Origin: Chrysaora quinquecirrha | Lineage: Eukaryota; Cnidaria; Scyphozoa; Semaeostomeae; Pelagiidae | Direction of reading: 5' to 3' | Length of the DNA: 64,000 bases | NCBI GenBank assembly: GCA_014526335.1 | Contig: JACTAT010000022.1 | Coordinates: forward strand, 167,823 to 231,822 | Shown: in pieces, positions 42,001 to 51,600 of the stretch | How positions within the stretch are numbered: position 1 is the first letter of the stretch | Layout: each line of letters begins with the position of its first letter | The notes under the pieces: generated by a model | Told to the model about the DNA's origin: nothing | What the model saw: only the letters and a program-made list of their open reading frames with translations | The model's database searches: none | Translations under genes and position numbers: made by a program

Positions 42001-43355
42001 CTAAGTGTTAGATGTGACTTTTATATTATCCTTATTATTATTATTATAACTTAGTAACCTCGTTTTGTTAGTAGCCTCGTTTTAGTTTTGTTCGTTGATT
42101 TGAGAATACAACATGGCGCTGCGAGCAGGACCTGAACCTGCGCGGGAATACCCCATTTGATTTCAATTGTATCCCATCCCTATGAGAAGGGAGATGTTAG
42201 ATGTGACTTTTATATTATCCTTATTATTATTATTATAACTTAGTAACCTCGTTTTGTTAGTAGCCTCGTTTTAGTTTTGTTCGTTGATTTGAGAATACAA
42301 CACTAAGCAACAGTGTTTGAACTTTTGCTTTGGCGAGGTCCTAAGTGCTGTGTTTCTCTAAATTGAAGAAAGCCCCGAGACACAAACCCTCATCCCAAAA
42401 TTCTCATTGATGCAGTGTTTTAACGTTGATTCTTAGTGTATTTTGTTTTTTTCTTCAAGATACGATGGTTCCACTTTAGCTGTCGATGCCGGTTTGGAGG
42501 TTTTTAACCCGTCTTTTGGTGACATCATTTTTGGACAGAAAAAAATGGGTTCAAGTACAGGTATTAAGAAATTCAAATGATTTCTCTTATGTGCCTAATT
42601 GCCGTCCCCCCGCTAATCAATTTTTTGAAAAATTTCCAACCCCCCGCTCTTATCAGGACCCCCCCGCTTATTAAGTTTGCATTAATATTGATGTTGATAT
42701 TTTTACTAAACTCACTTTGACGTTCTTGGTGTGAAATTTCACTTGTTCACTCAATTGGTTGGTTGGAACTATGGATTTCCTTAGCTTATAAGCACTATAA
42801 GGCCCCTTGCTTTCCATTTCAGCAGTTTCCACACAATCGGACCCCCCCGTTTATTCCGACCCCACCGCCAATTAGATTCGGACGGTAGTTCCAACCCCCC
42901 TGCCTATTCCGACCCCCCAGAAATTAGGCACCTAAGAGAACAACAACAACGAAGTCACTGCTATTACGCAAGCACGAGCCCCATATTTTTAGCCTTCAGA
43001 AAAAACAACTGGACCCCCCTGTCAGGTATCAATGGGAGAACCCCCGGGACACACGTGGTCCAGTTATTTTTTACTGCAGGCTAAAAACATGGCATATGAG
43101 AACGAATCCAGCAACTCACCTATTAAACTATTGAAACAATCTTTTCTCGATTCCCTAGATGATGTCTTTGCTGGGAAAACCAAAGCATGCAGCAACGCGA
43201 AGACCAACTTTTGGCACAAGTTGAACGGCAGTGGCAAACGACAAGCAACTGTGATACTAAGAAGGAAGAATGGCGCAAAGCAGTCTGGGATACAAACAGA
43301 AACCTCATGTGGTACTCCCCAATATTACATCAACGACATTTTTGTTTTGCAGTGA
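38989..43355 (+). CDS. Secreted protein of unknown family, paralogue B, with in-frame TAG
   Basis: Five exons: 38989-39059, 39913-40028, 41673-41907, 42460-42560, 43159-43355, phases 2, 1, 2, 1; total 720 bases, 240 codons with the stop. Exon 1 is a signal peptide (MSMIKFSLLMLTACILAAGK). Exon 2 contains TAG at 39950-39952, between MEMV and KYLEVNKVEL, with intact coding on both sides. So in this assembly the gene is formally broken by one base (a CAG-to-TAG change would explain it). The rest of the frame is undamaged and is about 80% identical to paralogue A. Intron 3 carries the miniature LTR element at 42006-42302. No known domain; the mature protein has six or so cysteines and several G-rich turns. 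Confidence 0.7.
39913..40028 (+). CDS. Paralogue B, exon 2, interrupted by TAG
   Basis: Acceptor GATTTCCTCAG, donor CAAG|GTAAAA; 116 bases, phase 2 to 1. Reads MATCQGGMEMV, stop (39950-39952), then KYLEVNKVELINSIKAAKQS and QCKSQ. Moving the acceptor does not rescue the frame: the AG of the TAG itself would put the exon out of phase. Confidence 0.6.
40278..40350 (+). mobile_element. tRNA-like SINE head in paralogue B intron 2
   Basis: Contains TAGCGCAGTGGAATAATGCG, a good A box, and GTTGTGAGTTCGATCC, a good B box, at tRNA-like spacing. The sequence after it is not a tRNA acceptor arm, so a tRNA-derived SINE is the better call. Confidence 0.5.
40985..41315. repeat. ATC-rich repeats in paralogue B intron 2
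   Basis: Two stretches (about 40985-41045 and 41155-41312) of ATC/ATT triplets, separated by a palindromic 'GATGATCATGTTGAAGAC' zone. A phrase after them, 'CGTCCTTCGGACATTGCTAC', resembles 6656-6680. Confidence 0.75.
41673..41907 (+). CDS. Paralogue B, exon 3
   Basis: Acceptor CAATTTTAG, donor AACAA|GTAAGA; 235 bases, phase 1 to 2. Encodes AWRKVDTSMVSNSHSYG, 'VSYSLMGDGTGGLTI', SYGCSKGPGS and 'HIKGDWKQIMYTQVF'. Confidence 0.75.
42006..42302 (+). mobile_element. TRIM: miniature LTR retrotransposon, identical LTRs, 5-bp TSD
   Basis: Two LTRs of 108 bp (42006-42113 and 42195-42302) read as identical; both start TGTTAGATGTGAC and end GAATACAACA (TG...CA). Directly after LTR 1 is TGGCGCTGCGAGCAGGACCT, a primer-binding site: its complement reads as a tRNA 3' end with CCA, an acceptor strand and a complete T arm (stem GCAGG/CCTGC). 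Directly before LTR 2 is the polypurine tract GAGAAGGGAGA (42184-42194). The 81-bp interior encodes nothing. CTAAG flanks both sides (42001-42005, 42303-42307). All parts needed in cis for retrotransposition are present and no proteins. Orientation + from PBS and PPT. Lies in an intron of paralogue B and is absent from paralogue A. Confidence 0.9.
42460..42560 (+). CDS. Paralogue B, exon 4
   Basis: Acceptor TTTCTTCAAG, donor ACAG|GTATTA; 101 bases, phase 2 to 1. Encodes 'KYDGSTLAVDAGLEVFNPSF' and GDIIFGQKKMGSST. One residue longer than or equal to the A exon depending on the A acceptor. Confidence 0.75.
43159..43355 (+). CDS. Paralogue B, exon 5 (terminal)
   Basis: Acceptor GATTCCCTAG, phase 1, TGA at 43353-43355. 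Encodes 'DVFAGKTKACSNAKTNFWHK', LNGSGKRQATVILRR and 'TSCGTPQYYINDIFVLQ'. The same 197 bases as in A. A later duplication of 'GTTTCAAACAGCAAACGTTT' (43364 and 43538) is in the 3' region. Confidence 0.8.
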
Positions 43356-43743
43356 CTTACGTTTCAAACAGCAAACGTTTCTATGCTTATTTTTGTTTCA
43401 TTTTGTAACGTTTTTAGATATTTTAAACATTTTGAAACATATTTTTAAACAATCCTCTTATAATACTTCTTTTTAATATTGCTTGAAATTGCTTGAAATG
43501 TTAACAGTTTTGTTTAAACTGCCCTTTTTGTCTTACACGTTTCAAACAGCAAACGTTTCTATGCTTATTTTTAATTCATTTCTTTAAAGTTGTTAGATAT
43601 TTTAAGCATTTTGAAACATATTTTGAAACATTCCTCTTATGATACTTCTTTTTAATATTGCTTGAAATGTTAACAGTTTTGTTTTAAAATCTGCCGTTTT
43701 TGTCTTCAAACACTTCTTGCATTCATGTTTGAGAAATGACGAT

Positions 43744-44110
43744 GCGATTAAAGTATGGAATGAATATGCTATTGAATAAGGTATGAAATAAAGATGCCAC
43801 TGAACAAGGAATGAAATGAAGATGCTATTAAGTAAGGTATGAAATAAAGACGCTACTGAATTAGGTATGAAATGAAAATGCTGCTGAATGAGGTATAAAG
43901 TGAAGATCCTACTGAATACGGCATGAAATGAAGATGCTACTGAATTAGGTATGAAATGAAGATGCTATTGAATAAGGTATGAAAAGAAGATGCTACTGAA
44001 TAAGGTATGGAATGAAGATGCTTTTGAAAAAGGTATGAAAAGAAGATACTACAGAATAAGGTAAGGTATCAAATAAGTGCTAATGAAGACAGAATGAAAT
44101 GAAAATTCTG
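43744..44110. repeat. 28-bp minisatellite downstream of paralogue B
   Basis: About 13 degenerate copies of the unit at 35466-36003 (TGAAATGAAGATGCTACTGA ATAAGGTA). Begins about 390 bp after the stop codon. The position behind each paralogue shows the array was present before or moved with the duplication. Confidence 0.8.
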
Positions 44111-44520
44111 ATAAATAGGGTACGTAAAGGGGCTAATGATTTGAGATAAACCAATAATAACAAAAACTAGTCGCTTCAAGAATACTTTGGAAAATAAAAG
44201 ATCAACACAGAACCATGTTAAATAAATTGAATACATATAGAATCACAAATTTATCATTCTCTGTATTTTGCCAATCTGTTAAAGAAGTTCTAATCGATTA
44301 TAGATGATAAAATTTCTAAACTAACACAGATGATTTTTCGATTTTTGAATGTGCCAAAAATTTGTAAAAAAGCATCGTGAGAAAAAAATCCCACACGCCA
44401 GAATCAAGCCGTTACAAACTACCGTATAAGCTCCATTTAGCCACCCGGGGGCTCATTTCATTTTCGAAATTTTTTAAGTTTTAACCTTAGATCACATGAA
44501 ATTCGTAGTTATTCAGTAGT

Positions 44521-44851
44521 TACACGTTTTTTTTATAAGGAACACCTTTATAAGGAACTCCAGGCTAAGAAACTCTTTTTTAAAGAACAAGACGGTTTGT
44601 ACGAAGAAGGAACAGAAGTACAATATATTTCCCATCGTTCTTCCCCAGAAGGCTCCATTTATACTTAAAGTTAGAAATAAAGAATAGTTTATATGGATTT
44701 GCTGTAAAAATTAGTATTTATACATGGAACAGTAAAAGGAACAGTAACACGACAAGGAACAGTATGAGGAACTTTCAGCCTCATTTTGTTGAAAAATTAA
44801 GGAACTCGAGCCTCAACTCAGAGCAAAGGTTCCTTATGAAAAAAACGTGTA
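44521..44851. mobile_element. MITE, family A-like variant
   Basis: TACACG, T tract, ATAAGGAACACC to GGTTCCTTATGAAAAAAACGTGTA. Ends belong to family A but the core is different ('ACAGTAAAAGGAACAGTAAC'). Noncoding. Confidence 0.65.
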
Positions 44852-45404
44852 TTAGTAGTTATGAGATGCAAGTTTGGGATATTAAACACCTTACCACCTA
44901 ATCCAATCTAATTTCGTACGTTTACTACTGAACTGTCAAGTGGCCAAAATAAAAGGGGGGCTAAATAGAGAGGAGGGGCTTATTTCAGATTTCCACTTGA
45001 AAAATGGGGCTAAATAGGGACGGGGCTTACACGTTAAATTGGGGGATAAGAATTCTCCCATTTGGAAACACCTTCAGATAATTTCTTCATGTAACATAAC
45101 GAATTCTGTTTATAAGAACAGGCCTACAAGACATTACGTCTAGAGAAACCCTTTCGTCGACAGTACTGAGGATAGTACAGTGCGAACCCACAAATAGGAA
45201 CCACAAATTTAGAACTAGTGTCTCAAAATATTTTCTTGAAATATGAATGTGACCAGGAAAAACAAGGCCCAAGAAAGGTTTTACAAGCATATAAGGGTAT
45301 ACAAGGTTGGTTGAGGGTCGCTTGATAGGAATACCCTACTTGAAAGGCAGCTTATTGAAAAAAAGTGTAATGCTAATAAGCAAGCAATAAAAACAGGTTA
45401 CATG

Positions 45405-45678
45405 TTATGACTTGTTTCTCCTATATGATATAAATTTAGTAAAGCTAGATCTGAGGGCATTTCTGTTTCTGTTTCGAGTTACATAAATAGCTCTGCGATT
45501 TCTGTTGTTGCAAGACGTGGAGCAGACATGTCGTCCCTGACTTGCATCACACAAAATCGTGTCGCAATGCAAGAAGAATCCAGCATTTTTTGAGTTTCTG
45601 AAGGCCAAAGATTTGAAGGAAAAACGTTGACCGTTGCCACTTTGGGGGTACAGCTTCACAGTGGGATCCAATGGGCAT
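45405..45678 (-). CDS. ZP gene, last exon: end of ZP-C, furin-like site, stop
   Basis: Acceptor TCTTTTAG (minus), phase 2, stop TAA at 45405-45407. Encodes GCPLDPTVKLYPQ, 'FSFKSLAFRNSKNAGFFLHC', DTILCDASQGRHVCSTSC, then NNRNRRAIYV and a basic tail. The FxF(K)S-x-x-F...FxHC...C...C order is the C-terminal half of ZP-C. RNRR fits the consensus furin cleavage site that follows ZP domains. No hydrophobic anchor follows. Confidence 0.8.
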
Positions 45679-48600
45679 CTAAAAGAAGGGAAAGTTAGCT
45701 TTGCATGCTTTATCTTTAAAAAAAACTAACTTGTAAAGAAGCCAAGTTTAAATTAGGAACATTGAAGGGACAATTCAGGAACCTTGAGAATTTGTCATAG
45801 GTTCCGAACCCCGGGGGGAATTTTTTTTGACCCGGCTCTAGAATTTTCCCTCCCAAATGATACCCGGCTTTAGAAAAATCGGCGAAAAGTATACTCCAAA
45901 ATGTAAAAACACACTGCACAACATTAAAGTAACAGTCGACCCTTCAAAATGTCCCTTTTGACAACCGGCTTTGGAAAAAATAGCTTCTTTCGATACCCCG
46001 CGCTAGAAAAAAGGGGCGAAATTGATACCCGGGAAGGAGTGCACATCCCGTCAACAAGTTATGCTAAGTACTCCCTCGGGGTTCCGAACATACAAGCCGA
46101 ATTTTGTTCGAAAGTTTTCAGTTTGTAGCTAGCCTTTTACTGGTGAGATCGCGAAAAGTGTTTTTTTTACTTTCTTTCTTTACAGTTGGTAGCACTATAG
46201 CTTAAAATCCACAAACTCTTCGCTAATTCAAACCAACTGTTTTCATTGGTACACGCAGGTTTTTATAAACTACCGCTTATAAGCAACCAAGATGTATCAA
46301 CGGAGTGTTATTTATTACGTGAAGCATTTCATTGAAGGGTCATGGCTTTTATATAGCGCCGTTATCTATCACTGGACATATTCAGCAGCGCTTTACAACT
46401 ATTTACCCCTTAGCTCAGGCAATTTTCTTCTTTTTCCATTTTTGCTATACTCGATGGGGAGTATACGTCGACTCACGTGCAGCCATACAGTTGGCGCTAT
46501 GAGGGTTTTTAGGCCTTCATCACTAAGGTACCAATTTTACACCTTGGTGCGGTGTCACAGAAAGCAATAGGTTTTTAAACCTTGGAAATTTGTGCTCCCT
46601 AGCCTGGATTTGAGCCACAGATCTTGAGCCCAAATGGCGCAAGTGCTAGTCACTGCGCTGCGTTGCTCTCAATGCTCTCCTTTTAAGAAAATTTTAAGAA
46701 TGTTTGCAACTCAAAGACGGTTCAAAATAAAAAAATTCAAAAAACTTGAAATGAAAACTTACCCGTTGGCAATGAGGGAATGACTTGTAGGATTCACTGG
46801 ATCCGAATCAGGAGTGACGTAGCATTTCTCAGGAACAACAAACCAATTATCGAACTCCTTTTTCACTTTCTTGATATCAACAAAGACTTCTTCACCGACC
46901 TGAACTTCAATGGCGGTGCCTTCGGGTAAATTTCCACTAGCTGCAGTAAAAACTTCCATGACAACGTCAGCTTTAACCGGGGTCTCAACTAGAGATTTCA
47001 GTTCTGTATTGAACGAGGCAACTTCCTCATTACGAGGCTTGAAGGCTTTTGAAAATGAGGCTTTGCCTTGATTTGGAACCACGCAGACGACAGGAATCTG
47101 AATAGGTCTGAGACGGGATATTAATACGCCCGGCTTTTCAACGGTCCAGGCAAGGTTTCGATACTCAAATACATCATTTACAAGTTTCCTTGTTGTGCCA
47201 CATGACTGGTAATCTGTCTTCAGTATGAAATGCGTGCCGTTATCTTTCGCGGAGCAATTTGAGCCGTCAAATTTTAGCTGTGACGAACTGGCGTACGGTA
47301 AGAAAGTTTTTGGAACCGCTAAAACGATACCGCGTCCGGAGCAAGTCAAAGCTGGCAAACCTAGAGCGGAAATTTATTTATACATTAGCAAAAATGCAGT
47401 TTGATTGAAATATTATTGAAAGGGCTTTATATGAGCAAGTAGAATTATTGAGATATACTGTTGCGATACCCCCGTGTGATACTACCATTTGTACATTGAT
47501 TAAAGTGGTCTGTCTTGACATAAACAGGGGAGATTTCTATATGCCAGCAATCAAACAGCGGTCTTATAAATAGACTTATTACCTGAGTCCAAGTTATCGC
47601 TCATAGAAAAGAGGCTTACTTACACCAAAATGAGATCGCAGTTTGAGCTTCCAGCAACTCAATTTAATCGACTCAGGTAGCAAGTCTAGTCTTACACAGC
47701 TACAGACATTAAACGGGGATTATTTTCAATTAGATTTTTTCACAGGTGCCAAATCAAAATTGATGAGATTCAAATCTGGGCCGCATGACCAGAGAGCCAA
47801 CTACGTTTCCACTGAGCTATAGAGCTCCATGAAATCGTCAAGTAACTCTCCAAGTCATACAGCCCAAGGATCTCCTCCCATTTTGATTTTTTCGTGTTTC
47901 GGCTATGTTGAGCCTTCTCCAGCACCATACATATTTGTATATATTTAATACGAATGGCCAACACTAGGGTAGATTTTTGCACAAGAGGCATACCACAATA
48001 GATGGGATTCCAACCTGGACTGCATGACCAGAGGGCCAACGACGTTTCCTCTGAGCTATAGAGCTTAATGAAATCGTCAAGTAACTTTCCAAGTCATACA
48101 GCCCAAGGCTCTCCTCCCGTTTTGATATTTTCGTGTTTCGGCTATGTTGAGCCTTATTTTAAATTGTAATCACTTACTCTCACGTAGGCATTCAGCACAG
48201 CATTTCCCTGGCTTCCTGATCTGCTGTTTTCTCGGACAAGATAGTGCCGGACACTTCTGTTGGGTAGCAAACATTCCAAGTGCAGAGCATTCGTATTTCA
48301 GACAACCTTCTTTCCATGTTTCACCTTCAGCGTAAACGAGGCTAGTTCTTGGATCCGTGCAAGAGGCTTGCCGTGTGATTATTGGGTTCAGTTCAGCCTT
48401 GCAAAATATGTCCGAAATGTTTGTTAATGGTCCTTTTGGATTTTCCTGATAGCAAGTTGGACAACAGGTTCCTTGAAAATCAAAATTTGGTAGGAGTTAA
48501 TAAAATCTCGCTGGTAAAACTTTCTGTTCATAAAATTTGACAGAGACGGCGAGAGGGGTGGCAGGGAGGAAAAGAGAAAATTTTAAGAGTCAATACTGCT

Positions 48601-51600
48601 TGAAAAAATTATTAACGTCTGTCTATTCAGTAGTTTAGGGGTTGACATTCGATTGAGTTTTGCTTTGAGTTTTAGAGATCAGCTTCTTAAAGCTATATTG
48701 AGCTAAAAAAAAGCCATATATAAAAAGCGAAGCGATATACAGTACATACATAAAGTTATATAATTAGAATATATTGATATATATTCAAAGCGATCTATAT
48801 AAAGCTATATAACTTCTAAGCAAAGCGTAACTGGATGGAAACTAGTTTCAGTTGAGCATTTTTGAAGCATATTTGAGCATATTTTAGGCTCAAACTTTGA
48901 AATTTTTTTCAAAATATCAACCCGGAGCAACATTTGAGGTATTCTCTTAACAAAATGCGTGTAGCCAATTTGGGCGGCACGACTAGCATATTAAACAATG
49001 GAAGTACTAACCACTGTATTTATTTATATGACAACCATTTGGAAAGGGTTGTCATATAAATACAGCTTACCTTTCAAGTAAACATATTTTTCACAATTGA
49101 GACTCGGGCAGTTTGGTTCTTTACATTCGATTGTGCCTTTGGTTGGAGATAATCCAACGCAAGTGCATTTCGAGCAGCCATTCATGTTACCGTTTGACCA
49201 CGTCTCTCCAAGTTTATAAAGGTCACCTAAAAGATAAATTAATAACAAATAAAGAAATAAATAAATAAATAAATAAATAAACAAACAAACAAACAATCAA
49301 ACAACCAATCAAAACAAAACAAACATTCAAACAATTAAACAAACAAACAAACAAACAATCAAACAATAAATCAAAGCATAATAACAAACATTCAAACAAC
49401 CAAACAAACAAACAATCAAACAATCAAATAAACAAATTATTAAATAGACGAAGAAACAAACAATCAAACAAACAATCAAACAAACAAATAAATAAACAAA
49501 CATACAAACAAACAAACAATCAAACAATCAATCAAAGCATAATAACAAACATTCAAACAACCAAACAAACAAACAATCAAACAATCAAATAAACAAATTA
49601 TTAAATCGACAAAGAAACAAACAATCAAACAAACAATCAACAAATAAACAAGTAAATAAACAAACATACAGACAGTCAATCAAACAAATAAACAAACATA
49701 CCAACAATCAATCAAACAAACAAACAACCAAACAAACAGTCAATCAAACAAATAAGTAAACAAACATACAAACAACAAAACAAGCAAACAAACAAACAAA
49801 CAAATAAATAAATCAATAATAGAGGATAAAGCGCATCTCAACCAAGGTAGACGTCTCGTAAGTTCATATACTCCTGAGATCCTAGCGATTTGCGCCAAAA
49901 CACACCATTTCAAAACAAACCTGCAACCTTAATTAAATTAAAAACTTAATATGAAGTGATGCGATTCTAAGGGCGTATTTTTTTGGTCACATTCTGTTTT
50001 CAGCAGACGCCTTCTCTTTTCAGTAGACGTCAAAACGTATTTTTTTGGTACTGTCTTCTGAAAACGGCAGGTTTAGAAGGCCTCCAAAACCTTCTGCCCC
50101 CGAAGCTGGAAGATTTCGCAGACATCGCAAGGAATCTCGTTCTGAATATTGAATAGTAATTTCATAGTTAATTTCAAACCGTTAGAGATGATGTAATCTT
50201 CTTAAAAAGCTGTTCAAGTTGAAAATAATGCTGCATAAGGTAATTTAGAACGAAATGTTCACTCAGTTGGTCTATCGGTCTATCTACTCCCCTCTGTGTC
50301 ACAGTTCACAACAAAGAAAGCGCTCACTATCACGTTTGAAATGTTTTGCAATTTCGCGGGCAACCCTTTAGAAAAATCATCAGCATCCCTTAAGAACGGC
50401 GCATGCTCAAAAAATTTCACAAGCGTGGCAACCAAGGAGATGGTAGCCTTGTTGCGTCAGCCAACGAATTTCAGAAACCGTGTTTTTTTGGTACCGGAAA
50501 CTTTTTCCAGCCAAGTCTCCCGTTTTCGGAATTCAGAAAGTCTGCTGAAAACAGAAGGTTACCAAAAAAATACGCCCTAAAAAATATTTCTCACTATATA
50601 CATTTTCACTGCTTACCAGTTTTCGGGCTCTTGCAACGAATCTGAGTTGGGCACACAGGGCAACAAGAGCTGTTGATTTTCATCGGGTTTCTACATTTTA
50701 GGACAGGACACTTTTGCTCTTTACATGAAGATCTTCCACCAACCAAACAAGTACATACTTCGCATGATCTTGATGTTTTATTGACGAAAAATTTCTCCCC
50801 AACGTTATATGACTTGCCAGATGCTAGGCATTTATGTTGAATGACACAAGTTGGACAGCAGTCCGCTTCGTCCATTTGAAGAACTCCATCTTCGCATTGT
50901 TCATTAGGACAACTGATGGCAGGGCATTTAATCTGCCCGTTTTCACATCGGCAGTTTGGACAACCTACACCGTTGAACTGAAGAAGGTGCCCATGTGGAA
51001 TAAGCAGACCAAGCTCAAATTTGCATTTTTTGTCTGAAATTCAGAAGACGTGATAAATTTACTTTCATACCGATGAATCTTTAGATTAGAATTGTAAACA
51101 ATGTTTGATCGTTTCGCAAGGGCGCCAGAGCTGGCTGTTGAGCAAAAACTGGGAAGAAATGTTGAAATAACTCTAGGGTTTCAATTTAGTTTTCAAAAAA
51201 AATGATTTCAAATAAAACAAGCACACAACACAGAAACTTACTGCATATCCCTTTATGACTGACTGTAATCATTCGGTCATCAAGACAAGATGTGCTTTTC
51301 ATGACACATTCATTTGCATATGTTCTGTCATCGCTTCCACAAACTGGTTTATAGATCATCGGACATATCTTCGGACATTCGCAGACACCTTTTCCTTCTG
51401 TTTCGCGACAAACGGCGTAGTTCTTGCAAACAACGGAGTCACAAACATCTTTAGAGAAAACATAATTAATAATAAATAACAGTCAATAGGATAAAAACTT
51501 ACCTAATTTCAGTGTGACTACATAATGGGAATGGGTAGACTTATTACATGAGTAGAGTTACGCTATTGAGTTCAAAGGAATGTCTTTGTTGTTAAGATTG

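Noticed and set aside
46292..46570. 92-aa plus-strand frame in the ZP gene intron
   Set aside because: No motif, antisense to the gene, and overlaps repeat-like sequence.
49223..49679. Cys/Leu/Phe-rich minus-strand frames that look like membrane proteins
   Set aside because: Translation of the AAAC tetranucleotide array. Only the in-phase VWC part at 49071-49226 is coding.
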